Numbered from the stretch's first letter, positions 1 to 6,586 are shown. The stretch: 7,830 nucleotides of DNA from Spirochaetales bacterium (GCA_018644745.1 JABGPX010000514.1:1-7830), one strand, 5' to 3'. The notes: generated from the sequence alone by a model not told the origin. Made by a program: numbers and translations.

Positions 1-2
1 TC

Positions 3-269
3 CCAACCCGATCCCCGAAACCGGATACCGCAACCGGGCAAACCGCCACACGCGATACTCTGGAAGCCTCGATCCGACAGATGCTCTCTTCAAACGGCAA
101 GGTTTTTCCTAAGGCGCATGTCGACTGGATCAACATGGAGCTGAAAAACCACCCAACCGATGAACGGCTCACAGAGATCTTCAACCATATGAAATCTGTC
201 ATCGGCGAACCCGATACAGCGGAAACCGAAGACCCAACACCAGAACCGAGCCAGGAACTTATCTTCTAA
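3..269 (+). CDS. Unrecognised protein, C-terminal part (5' end outside window)
   Basis: The frame is open from the left edge of the window, so this is the last 88 codons of a longer gene and not a separate ORF from the internal ATG at 81. I do not recognise the family. The fragment has a Thr/Pro-rich linker, then a helical charged segment (around VFPKAHVDWINMEL and the following HPTDERLTEIFNHM), and ends in an acidic, Pro/Glu-rich tail. It lies directly upstream of a Gam-type gene whose Shine-Dalgarno overlaps this stop codon, so the two are almost certainly co-transcribed and translationally coupled. Genes placed like this next to Gam in phages often act in replication or recombination (annealing proteins, ATPases), but nothing visible here shows that function. 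Confidence 0.7.
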   Translation, partial: PTRSPKPDTATGQTATRDTLEASIRQMLSSNGKVFPKAHVDWINMELKNHPTDERLTEIFNHMKSVIGEPDTAETEDPTPEPSQELIF

Positions 270-281
270 AGGAGCACCCCT

Positions 282-824
282 ATGAACGAAACAGCGATAC
301 TTCAGGAACCTGCGACCATCGATGACATCCTTCACCCGACCAACGAACTCACAACCCATGACGAAACCTTCGTAGTCGATACCGAGGAAAAAGCAACCTG
401 GGCAGCTCGCAGAATCCTCCAAGCCCAAACCCGGATAGCTGAACGGGGGCACCTTGCAAAAACCTACAAAGCCCGAATCGACCAGTGGCTCGAAGAAGCA
501 AGCAAACCAGACACCGAGACCATCAACACGCTCTCATCGTTCCTCGATCCGTTCCTCCGTCAGGAGCTCGAAAGCATCCATCGCCGGAAAAGCATCAAGC
601 TCCTTGGCGCGACGATCGGTTTCCGAACACTCCCGAGAAAAGTCGATATCATCAACCCCGAGCAGGCAATCGACTTCTGCGAAACCCATTACCCGGACGC
701 AGTTATCGTTAAGAAAGACCTCTCCCGTTCCGAACTCCGAAAGCTCGCCGAATCAGGAACACTTATTCCGGGTGTCGTCCTTGACGGCGGAATGGAAAGA
801 CTTTACGTGAAGGAATCTAAATAG
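282..824 (+). CDS. gam: Phage Mu Gam-like host-nuclease inhibitor
   Basis: The 180-residue protein matches the Mu Gam family in length (Mu Gam is about 174 aa) and layout. An N-terminal helical region rich in Ala, Arg and Gln is followed by the K-A-R-I-D-Q-W helix, a short linker, a core with RRKSIKLLGATIGFRTLPRKV (about residues 102-122), and a C-terminal strand ending in PGVVLDGGMERLYVKE. Gam proteins bind double-stranded DNA ends as dimers, block RecBCD-type exonucleases, and are distant relatives of Ku. The start is fixed by AAAGGAG at 268-274, seven bases before the ATG and overlapping the preceding stop. The next gene, a RecB/Cas4-like nuclease, starts 51 nt downstream, so an end-binding protein and an end-processing nuclease are neighbours. 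The family call is confident. A role in protecting phage or plasmid DNA is inferred. Confidence 0.85.
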   Translation: MNETAILQEPATIDDILHPTNELTTHDETFVVDTEEKATWAARRILQAQTRIAERGHLAKTYKARIDQWLEEASKPDTETINTLSSFLDPFLRQELESIHRRKSIKLLGATIGFRTLPRKVDIINPEQAIDFCETHYPDAVIVKKDLSRSELRKLAESGTLIPGVVLDGGMERLYVKESK

Positions 825-875
825 GACAACTCGACACTGTTGCCCCGATAGGCGAGGCGCGGCTGTCTCGCTACA

Positions 876-2384
876 ATGGATACAAAAATGCCCGAAACCG
901 GACCTTCCTTAAGCAAATCCCGCTTCCTCGCAGGCCGCCAATGCGCAAAACGACTTTATCTCGAAGTCCACCACCGCGATCTCGCTACCCCAACACCACC
1001 TGCCACCCAGAGAATCTTTAATACCGGACACGAGGTGGGCCATCGGGCCCAACAACAATTCCCCAATGGCATTCTTATTGACGCCGAGTATTACGAAAAG
1101 CAGAAAGCTCTCGACACCACAAAGGAGGCGGTAGCATCGGGCAAGAATGCCTTCTTCGAGCCTGCCTTCCTTTACGATAATGTCTTCATACGTATCGACG
1201 TTCTCCGACCAAACGGCGACACCTGGGATCTCATCGAAGTCAAATCGGTCCTGACAGTCTCCGACACACATATCATCGATGCTGCGGTGCAGCGCTACGT
1301 CACCGAAGGAGCAGGCCTCACCATCAACAAATGCTACATCATGCACTTGTGCCGCGATTGCGAGTTTCCCGATCTCAGCAATCTCTTCATCCTCGACGAC
1401 GTCACGCCTCAAGTCGCTAATCTCCTTCCAACCATCCCGGATCAGGTCGCTACTTTCAACCAGATCATCGCAGACTCAGAGACCCCGGACATCCCGATAG
1501 GAAAACACTGTGACTCACCCTATACATGTCTGTTTAAAGCCCACTGCTGGCAACACGTAGCCGAACCATCGATTTTCTGCATCCCCCGGATCAGCGCAAA
1601 GAAGATCGACCAGCTGGTCTCGCAAGGCATCACATCAATCCACGAAATCGCCGATGACTTCAAGCTTTCCGAGAACCAACGACGCCACGTCGATGTCTTC
1701 AAGAACAACAAGCCCCAGATCCTGTGGCCAGCAATCTGCGACCAGCTCGCCACACTCCAGTATCCACTACACTTCCTGGATTTCGAGACCCAGATGGAAG
1801 CCATCCCTCGATTACCGGGACTCCGCCCTTTCAACCAGTACCCCTTCCAGTTCAGCCTTCACATCCTCCACGAAAACGGCAACCTTGATAATTTCGAGTA
1901 CCTTCACAGGGACGCGTCCGACCCTCGTGAACCTCTCGCCAAAGCACTCCTCGATACCATTGATCCTACCGGAACGATCATCGCATACAACGCGAGCTTC
2001 GAAATCCGCGTGATCGGTAACCTTGCTTGGCGCATCCCATCCCTCCGCCACTCTCTATATCGTCTACGAGATCGTTTCTTCGATCTCCTTCCGATATTCC
2101 GCGACTACTACTTTCACCCAGGCTTCCTTGGCTCGAACTCCATCAAGGACGTCCTCCCGGTCCTCGTCCCCGAACTCTCATACACCAACCTCGACGTTCA
2201 CGGGGGCGACGAGGTGCAGCTCGCCTGGCTCGAACTAATCACCACCGACGATCAGTCCAAACGTCTAGAGCTCGCCACATCGCTTCTTGCATACTGCAGA
2301 CTCGATACCCTTGCCATGGTTCGGCTTTACCAAACCCTCCAAAGGGATCTCGAACAATACAGATCTATCGTATTGCCCGGATGA
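876..2384 (+). CDS. DUF2779 protein: Cas4/RecB-like Fe-S nuclease fused to DEDD exonuclease
   Basis: The 502-residue protein has two nuclease modules. The N-terminal half is Cas4/RecB-like: C23 in the RQCAKRLYL motif, the TGHEVG motif (50-55), a PD-(D/E)xK core formed by D108 and E121-V-K123, and a Q-R-Y motif near 139. A C-x5-C-x5-C cluster (C212, C218, C224) with C23 should bind a 4Fe-4S cluster. The C-terminal half looks like a DEDD 3'-5' exonuclease: D302-F-E304 (LDFET), A370-YN-x-SFE376, D402 and the YCRLDT motif ending at D476. This architecture is that of the DUF2779 family. It probably trims or resects DNA ends, though the substrate is not known. No strong Shine-Dalgarno precedes the ATG at 876 and the in-frame ATG at 888 is an alternative, so the start is uncertain by four residues. 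It is likely in the same operon as gam. All catalytic residues I would expect appear intact. Confidence 0.88.
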   Translation: MDTKMPETGPSLSKSRFLAGRQCAKRLYLEVHHRDLATPTPPATQRIFNTGHEVGHRAQQQFPNGILIDAEYYEKQKALDTTKEAVASGKNAFFEPAFLYDNVFIRIDVLRPNGDTWDLIEVKSVLTVSDTHIIDAAVQRYVTEGAGLTINKCYIMHLCRDCEFPDLSNLFILDDVTPQVANLLPTIPDQVATFNQIIADSETPDIPIGKHCDSPYTCLFKAHCWQHVAEPSIFCIPRISAKKIDQLVSQGITSIHEIADDFKLSENQRRHVDVFKNNKPQILWPAICDQLATLQYPLHFLDFETQMEAIPRLPGLRPFNQYPFQFSLHILHENGNLDNFEYLHRDASDPREPLAKALLDTIDPTGTIIAYNASFEIRVIGNLAWRIPSLRHSLYRLRDRFFDLLPIFRDYYFHPGFLGSNSIKDVLPVLVPELSYTNLDVHGGDEVQLAWLELITTDDQSKRLELATSLLAYCRLDTLAMVRLYQTLQRDLEQYRSIVLPG

Positions 2385-2678
2385 CTCTCGAAATCCGTAC
2401 CAGAATGGACAGCCGACCTGAATATTCACAGGCAACAATCCGCTTACTGATACTCATATAGCCCAACTTATGATTCTGACTATACTCATTTGGTACTCTC
2501 CTGAACTCACACGATCAAAAAAGCGCCAGTTCTTGCTGATTTCTTCAACTCGAAACAGCCAGCTTTGAACCGAAAATTCCACGTGCATCCTGCCTGCAGA
2601 TATCGCCAAGCCGCTGAGCCGATAGGCCTCTCCAGGTGTGCTCAGAGCCCTTCTTGCTCGACTGCTAAAGGGCAAGGA
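2385..2678. other. Non-coding stretch between DUF2779 gene and cassette array
   Basis: No convincing gene lies here. The only sizeable open frame, on the minus strand over 2454-2714, has no Shine-Dalgarno, resembles no family I know and does not look like an integron integrase. I see no clear terminator after the DUF2779 gene. The base composition changes from the C-rich style of the left genes to a more AT-rich style. An integron integrase gene would be expected around here if this were a complete integron, and it is absent. Confidence 0.5.
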
Positions 2679-2707
2679 TTGCGTTAGCCCTGCCTCCAAA
2701 GTATAAT
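2679..2707 (+). promoter_or_regulatory. Possible Pc-like promoter reading into the cassettes
   Basis: A perfect TATAAT -10 at 2702-2707 is preceded, at a 17-bp spacing, by a weak -35 (TTGCGT, 2679-2684, three of six consensus bases). It points into cassette 1, with transcription predicted to start near 2714, about 40 bp before the cassette boundary at 2751. The position is what a cassette promoter (Pc) would have, but the weak -35 makes this tentative. Confidence 0.35.
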
Positions 2708-2737
2708 ATCTCAAAAAGCTGGTTTATCGACAGAACT

Positions 2738-2757
2738 GTGTAAAAGATATGTTACAC
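2738..2757 (+). other. attI-like simple recombination site (cassette 1 left junction)
   Basis: A 6-bp inverted repeat (GTGTAA at 2738-2743, TTACAC at 2752-2757) separated by 8 bp has the overall layout and length of the core simple site of attI1, including an A-rich spacer and a G-TT cleavage position at 2751/2752. The right half is the exact complement of the left end of attC-1, as expected at a cassette's left junction. No L'/R' attC half precedes it, so it is either an attI or a secondary integration site, not the attC of an earlier cassette. The alternative is a chance hairpin. Confidence 0.45.
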
Positions 2758-3880
2758 GGCTTCTATAGCGCGACAAAACCGATTATTGATTAACATCTAG
2801 TCCTGGGCTGTGCTTGGATCACCCAATCGATCAGTGTAGACTTCCTTCAGTACCGAGATACTCTGCAAACGGAGGCGCGGCGTCAATGTCGATATATAAG
2901 ATTGTAGTTGCCTCGGATCATCTCGACCGTCATAACGAAATTGTATCTCCAGAAGCGCTTCGCTCGATGGTTCAACAGATTAATGCCGGCATCTTGCCTT
3001 CATATTTCGAGCATGATTACCGGTTTCCGCCAATCGGCCGTGTTGAGAATGCGAGACTTCACCTTGACAACGAAGGTCACACCTATGTAATGGCCGATCT
3101 TGAACTTTTTGATTCAGCGTTGAGCAGCAAAAAAGCATCTCCAACCAAATCCTTGGTCACTCATGATACTCCCATCGGAAAAGCTCAGGTGGCATTTGAC
3201 AGGACATACGACACTGAAGACTACCAAGAGCTCGTAATGGATGTTCAAAGACAACTTGATTCCGAGTTAATGCCAATTACTGAGGGCAAGAAAGCTCTTG
3301 AACCAATGAGTTGGCTGACACTCGGCTTTGGATTTGTGGCCGGAGCGGTAGCGTCAGGCTTTTTCAATAAGCTCGGTCAGGACATCTGGGACAAATTGAA
3401 AAAGTCGCTGTCGGCTATATGCGAAAAGCGTCGTCAGGAAGATGGGACTTTCGTGATCGATTTTCTGGTCACAGTCCATGACGAGAAGACGACAGTTGAA
3501 GCCCGAGTAATGTTCACCAATCCAGAATATGACGATATAAAGGAAATCCTTCCCTCCGCCCTTCAGGAAATCGAGAAGGTCCTTCAACGCTACAAGGAAT
3601 CAGGGCAAGAGGTACGCAAACTGGCGTGGAATGTGGCTGAACGAGAACTCCGATTCAGCTACGCCGTCGATCTGGATGGAATACCAGTTGATGTCGACGA
3701 AAAGGCCATTGAAGAATACGGAGAGTTCATTAGCATGAAAGCCCGAGACCTGAATGAGCATTCATGAAGCCGTGTAACAAACGCTTGCAGCAGTCTTGGC
3801 TATTAGCACGGTTCGTGGGTGCGCACGAACAGGTGCCGATGCCTCGCTATCGTTCGGCCGCCAAGCAGCTGAGGCGGACG
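2752..3880 (+). mobile_element. Integron-type gene cassette 1
   Basis: The left boundary is GTTACACGGCTTC at 2751-2763. The reverse complement GAAGCCGTGTAAC occurs at 3766-3778, four bases past the stop of the single gene, a perfect 13-bp inverted pair about 1 kb apart. On circularisation these two segments would become the two outer arms of one attC, which is the signature of a mobile cassette (cleavage between G and TT). The cassette is 1.13 kb, has one gene on the plus strand, and has a short gap between stop codon and attC, all typical. The right end lies at 3880, where the group II intron interrupts the next core site. Confidence 0.75.
2886..3767 (+). CDS. Uncharacterised cassette protein with prohead-protease-like N-terminus
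   Basis: I prefer the ATG at 2886 (293 residues) because GGAGG lies at 2871-2875; an upstream TTG at 2814 would add 24 unconvincing residues. The N-terminal region (about residues 1-80) reads like the start of phage prohead proteases or related virion-maturation proteins: an early SDHLDRHNEIVSPEAL segment, then FEHD, PPIGRV and a strand-rich MADLELFD stretch. The usual downstream catalytic Ser motif is not evident, so peptidase activity is not shown. Around residues 140-160 there is a Gly/Ala-rich hydrophobic stretch (WLTLGFGFVAGAVASGFF) followed by an amphipathic KLGQDIWDKLKKSL helix, which could insert in or lie on a membrane. The C-terminal 100 residues are charged with a probable helix-strand pattern. 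It is the sole gene of cassette 1, with attC four bases after its stop. Function unknown; I am confident only that it is a real gene. Confidence 0.7.
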   Translation: MSIYKIVVASDHLDRHNEIVSPEALRSMVQQINAGILPSYFEHDYRFPPIGRVENARLHLDNEGHTYVMADLELFDSALSSKKASPTKSLVTHDTPIGKAQVAFDRTYDTEDYQELVMDVQRQLDSELMPITEGKKALEPMSWLTLGFGFVAGAVASGFFNKLGQDIWDKLKKSLSAICEKRRQEDGTFVIDFLVTVHDEKTTVEARVMFTNPEYDDIKEILPSALQEIEKVLQRYKESGQEVRKLAWNVAERELRFSYAVDLDGIPVDVDEKAIEEYGEFISMKARDLNEHS

Positions 3881-3883
3881 CTA
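3766..3883 (+). other. attC-1 recombination site of cassette 1 (right core split by intron)
   Basis: The left arm (GTGTAACAAACGC, 3772-3784) and the right arm (GAGGCGGACGCTA, 3871-3883) resemble those of Vibrio-type attC sites. Internal self-complementarity is extensive: CTTGGC (3795-3800) with GCCAAG (3860-3865), CAGC/GCTG outside it, and a 7-bp tip hairpin GTTCGTG/CACGAAC (3811-3817, 3824-3830). The segment from 3766 also pairs perfectly with the cassette start at 2751-2763. The cleavage point is expected after G3880. The right core continues as CTA before the intron and TGTCGCC after it (from 4655). Some over-long or shadow frames cross this site, but it is structural DNA, not coding. Confidence 0.75.
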
Positions 3884-4369
3884 GTGCGCCAAGCGAAGCT
3901 TGGTGCTTCTTATATGAGTGAAAGTCTCTGTTGGCTAAGGCCCAGCCAGCCACCCATACCGAGTGTTGCATGTATGTAAGGAGGTAAAATAACCGAACGA
4001 CATAGATGAAGCGTACCCAGGGAATCCGATAGGCCGCAGGGAAGACCGTACTTCCTAAAGCGCTGTAATGGACAGCCCCGAGAAAGCATTTTCAGTTGGC
4101 GTCGTCGTTAACGTAACGGAAGCCGAAATGAACCATGCCGTAAAAGGTGAGGTGCGGTTCGAGCTGGCGGGGTCACAAGGCCGTGGCATGTCGGGAGAGA
4201 AGCATCAGGAACTTGGGAGACACTGATCGTTCCTTTAGATGTATCGAAACATGGGCGCAACCCGGCGCTTAATGGACATTGGGACTCACGAGAGTGAGGA
4301 ATTCACCATCATCTGATACGTCATGAATTGAAGGTAGAGAGCCTGAAGTGCAAGCAAGGGATCTCTACG

Positions 4370-4597
4370 ATGATCAGGGAGTCAGACCAGCTCATAGTAC
4401 TCGGAGACGGTAGGGCCGATCACATGGGGAAGGGGCTGGCGTAAGCATGGAGCTGATAAAGGAAACTCAGACCAGATATGAAAGACTGGACGACTGTGCA
4501 AACCTCACTATCAGGAATAGCGAACAAGGGACGACAAGAAAGTTGTGTATTGTTGTTGATACGGAAGCGAGTGCTTATGAGGATCCCAGCGCGATAG
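4370..4597 (+). pseudogene. Remnant of group II intron reverse transcriptase/maturase
   Basis: In one reading frame the segment ESDQLIVLGDGRADHMGKGL (from 4382) is followed by three stop codons and then, at 4478, MKDWTTVQTSLSGIANKG. Both resemble the leader and the N-terminus of bacterial group II intron-encoded proteins (the usual form is a VQTSL-x-GIA-x-KA segment leading into the RT0 region). The similarity ends at about codon 20 from 4478. The frame then runs into unrelated residues and stops inside domain V at 4597. The seven RT blocks, maturase and endonuclease domains are all missing, consistent with one internal deletion of more than 1 kb plus point stops. Non-functional. Confidence 0.65.
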
Positions 4598-4654
4598 TAC
4601 CGCACGCTGGGATCTGTGCTGGGGCTGCCGGGTAACCGGCAGTTCTACCGCGAT
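4582..4654 (+). ncRNA. Group II intron domains V and VI
   Basis: Domain V: lower helix GATCCCAGC (4582-4590) with GCTGGGATC (4606-4614), a two-base AC bulge on the 3' side (4604-4605), and an upper GCG/CGC helix (4591-4593, 4601-4603). The catalytic triad position near the 5' end reads A-U-C rather than the usual A-G-C, so catalysis may be impaired. Domain VI: an 11-bp helix (4621-4631 with 4636-4646) capped by a GTAA tetraloop, then an A at 4647 that would be the branch point, seven bases before the 3' end at 4654. Confidence 0.65.
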
Positions 4655-4692
4655 TGTCGCCGCAGTTTAACGTCCAATTACTATTGTCACGT

Positions 4693-4698
4693 TATAAT
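4693..4698 (+). promoter_or_regulatory. Possible upstream -10 element for the methyltransferase operon
   Basis: A perfect TATAAT is present, but no good -35 lies 16-18 bp upstream. Transcription from here would start near 4705 and give a leader of about 50 nt containing AAGG at 4743-4745 region, a weak ribosome binding site 12 bases before the ATG at 4758. It is an alternative to the promoter at 4724-4751. Confidence 0.3.
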
Positions 4699-4723
4699 TT
4701 GGATTCTTTCGATGTTTTGGTGG

Positions 4724-4751
4724 TTGTCAACTACTAGAAATAAGGTACAAT
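4724..4751 (+). promoter_or_regulatory. Probable promoter of the methyltransferase operon, giving a leaderless mRNA
   Basis: The -35 is TTGTCA (4724-4729, five of six consensus bases) and the -10 is TACAAT (4746-4751, five of six), spaced 16 bp. The predicted transcription start, about 6-8 bases after the -10, falls on or next to the A of the ATG at 4758, so the mRNA would be leaderless. It lies inside the cassette, so the operon need not depend on an upstream Pc. Confidence 0.5.
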
Positions 4752-4757
4752 GTCTGG

Positions 4758-5585
4758 ATGAGTGCTATTGGCGAGATACAAACCACATCGTTACGCCCGT
4801 TCCTAAAATGGGCAGGAGGAAAACGGTGGTTTGTAGATACATATTCAAACTTATTGCCAACATCCTATAACAGATACATTGAGCCTTTCCTTGGAAGTGG
4901 CGCTGTGTTTTTTTCCTTAATACCGGCCGCTGCAACACTTTCCGACACAAACAAAGAGCTTATAGACACTTACCAGGCAATTGTCGATGATTGGGAATTG
5001 GTAATCAAGCACTTGCGGAAGCATCAGCAGAAGCATTCTGACGAATATTATTATAAAATTAGATCATCAGTGCCGCTTAACGGCGCGGCGAGGGCTGCAC
5101 GATTGATATACCTAAATCGAACATGTTGGAATGGGCTCTACCGCGTCAACAAGAAGGGACAATTCAACGTTCCGAAAGGCTCTAGAGATACCGTACTGTT
5201 TGAGCACGATGATTTCGCTAGAATCTCAGGATTGTTGAGGAAAGCCGATTTGATCTGTCAAGATTTTGAGGTGACTATAGAGTCTGCAAAACCGAATGAT
5301 CTCATTTTTGCCGATCCGCCCTACACAGTGAAACACGGCAACAATGGATTCTTGAAATATAATGAGACATTGTTTTCTTGGGACGACCAAATTCGTTTAA
5401 AGAACGTGCTCTTAAATGCGGCGCGAACAGGCGTTCATGTCGTACTTACAAATGCTAATCATGAGAGTATACGTAATTTGTATTCTAGTTGCTTTCAAGT
5501 GAAAACGGTAGATCGCAAGAGCTTACTAGCTGCAAATGCGAGCGACAGGAAAAGTTGCAAAGAGCTAGTAATCATTAGTCGCTAG
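4758..5585 (+). CDS. dam: Dam-type DNA adenine N6-methyltransferase
   Basis: The 275-residue protein has the length and order of the D12/Dam class (E. coli Dam is 278 aa). PFLKWAGGK (14-22) and EPFLGSGAVFF (42-52, the FxGxG motif) bind S-adenosylmethionine. DPPY (186-189) is the catalytic motif for adenine N6 transfer. NRTCWNGLYRVNKKGQFNVP (120-139) lines up with the target-recognition segment of Dam and DpnM, which suggests GATC or a related site, although specificity cannot be read with certainty. It has an internal-looking promoter at 4724-4751 and starts the operon; the next gene follows 32 nt later with a good Shine-Dalgarno. A four-codon mini-ORF at 4750 overlaps the start as ATGA. No restriction endonuclease of known type accompanies it, so it may be the self-marking part of an unusual defence operon. 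Confidence 0.9.
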   Translation: MSAIGEIQTTSLRPFLKWAGGKRWFVDTYSNLLPTSYNRYIEPFLGSGAVFFSLIPAAATLSDTNKELIDTYQAIVDDWELVIKHLRKHQQKHSDEYYYKIRSSVPLNGAARAARLIYLNRTCWNGLYRVNKKGQFNVPKGSRDTVLFEHDDFARISGLLRKADLICQDFEVTIESAKPNDLIFADPPYTVKHGNNGFLKYNETLFSWDDQIRLKNVLLNAARTGVHVVLTNANHESIRNLYSSCFQVKTVDRKSLLAANASDRKSCKELVIISR

Positions 5586-5617
5586 CGATTAACAAACAAA
5601 GAATCAGGAGATAATTC

Positions 5618-6586
5618 ATGGGAGAAGCGTTTTGGGAAGCCCCGGGATTCGTATTGCAGGAAAAACCTCCAATATACAGCGTATCGCTACCCGGAAATTG
5701 GCTTTTGAAGCACACGACACCTTCGTGGCGCATCGAGGATCCTTTCTCCGGATTTCAAAGGATTGTGCGGGAAGAAAGAGCAAAACAAATCGCAATGTCA
5801 GTCCTAGACCAAAGGAGAACTTTTCCGAATGCTATAGTGCTTGCTTCGGATACTGCAGTTTTCCAGTGCTCAGATAGTTTAGTCGAAATACCCAACAATG
5901 TGAAGTTTTTGGTTGTTGATGGTCAGCACCGCCTCTGGGCGCAGCATTATGCTTCATTCGAGGCAACATATGCTTGCATTATCCATACTGATATGACTGA
6001 AGTTGACATGGCTAGACTCTTTATTGAAATCAATGATAATCAAAAAAGAGTTCCTTCGTCTTTGCGGTGGGATTTGGTTCGGTTGGTTCGCCCGGAAGAT
6101 GACCCGTTGGCAGTTGGCGCTGCTGAGATGATCTATCAACTCGCTACAAATGATGAGTCACCGCTTTTCCAGCGTGTTGACCTAACCGGTGAGCAATCGG
6201 AAATCAGTCTCAAACAAGGTTCGCTCGCTCCTGAGATTAAGCGCTTATTGACCTCCAAAAGCCCATTGCATGGCCTATCATTTGATGAACAATACACTGT
6301 CTTCCTACAGTATTTCACCGCAATACGCGAGCTTGATCAGGATGGATGGATTTCTGGCGATTCGGCATTTTACAAGGCTAGGGTTCTACGGGGAATGATT
6401 CGTCTACTAGCTGATCTCATCAATAAAGAAGGGAAAAAGCCAACAGATCTCAGGTATACAGATTATTTTAGATACATTTCTAAAATTGACCCGTCCAGCT
6501 TGGGTGCAGAAAAAATAAGGGCTTCTCAAGGGAGCGCAGGAATTAAAGCTATTTACGACGAAATCCGCCGGCAGTCAATAGGATAG
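5618..6586 (+). CDS. DGQHR-domain protein (DndB-like)
   Basis: The 322-residue protein carries the defining V-V-D-G-Q-H-R motif (DGQHR at 101-105). Before it lies a family-typical lead-in of F-x-R and RAKQIA (46-59) and FPNAIVLA (69-76), and after it the LFIEINDNQKRV segment (134-145), also typical. DGQHR proteins include DndB, which acts with the DNA phosphorothioation system, and many orphans in defence islands; the motif resembles the ParB-like superfamily signature. The C-terminal half (about 170-322) is helical and less conserved. CAGGAG at 5605-5610, seven bases before the ATG, fixes the start. It sits between a methyltransferase and a HEPN-like gene, and no dndA, C, D or E genes are in the window. 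A DNA-binding sensor or regulator role is inferred. Confidence 0.8.
   Translation: MGEAFWEAPGFVLQEKPPIYSVSLPGNWLLKHTTPSWRIEDPFSGFQRIVREERAKQIAMSVLDQRRTFPNAIVLASDTAVFQCSDSLVEIPNNVKFLVVDGQHRLWAQHYASFEATYACIIHTDMTEVDMARLFIEINDNQKRVPSSLRWDLVRLVRPEDDPLAVGAAEMIYQLATNDESPLFQRVDLTGEQSEISLKQGSLAPEIKRLLTSKSPLHGLSFDEQYTVFLQYFTAIRELDQDGWISGDSAFYKARVLRGMIRLLADLINKEGKKPTDLRYTDYFRYISKIDPSSLGAEKIRASQGSAGIKAIYDEIRRQSIG

Larger units (their letters stand above)
3884..4654 (+). mobile_element. Group II intron with deleted reverse transcriptase
   Basis: The 5' end is the canonical GTGCG at 3884, followed by a 9-bp GAA-loop hairpin (3886-3906) and a GAGTGAAAGTCTC hairpin (3916-3928), as in domain I of many bacterial group II introns. 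The 3' end shows domains V and VI (4582-4654) and a terminal AT. Full introns with an ORF are usually about 2 kb; this one is 771 nt because the intron-encoded protein is reduced to a fragment in domain IV. Removing it joins CGCTA to TGTCGCC, which restores a plausible cassette core site, so the boundaries are probably exact. It lies on the same strand as the cassette genes. Splicing without its own maturase would need help in trans. Subclass not assigned. Confidence 0.75.

Noticed and set aside
90..452. Minus-strand 120-codon open frame
   Set aside because: It lies antisense to the partial gene and gam, both of which have strong coding evidence.
2454..2714. Minus-strand 86-codon open frame upstream of cassette 1, considered as an integrase remnant
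   Set aside because: It has no tyrosine recombinase motifs, no ribosome binding site and no recognisable family; part of it overlaps the promoter-like region.
2814..2885. Upstream TTG start adding 24 residues to the cassette 1 protein
   Set aside because: GGAGG at 2871-2875 supports the ATG at 2886, and the added residues look non-coding.
3764..3979. Open frames on both strands across attC-1
   Set aside because: They cover attC secondary structure and the intron 5' end; no protein family is recognisable.
3884..4654. Assignment of the intron to the group IIC-attC class because it is in an attC
   Set aside because: Its strand and position differ from what is described for that class, and its 3' end and branch-point spacing do not point to IIC; subclass left open.
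4447..4870. Plus-strand open frames of 62 and 84 codons in the intron and 3' exon
   Set aside because: They run through intron domains V/VI and the methyltransferase start in another frame; only the short IEP remnant in the frame of 4478 has family similarity.
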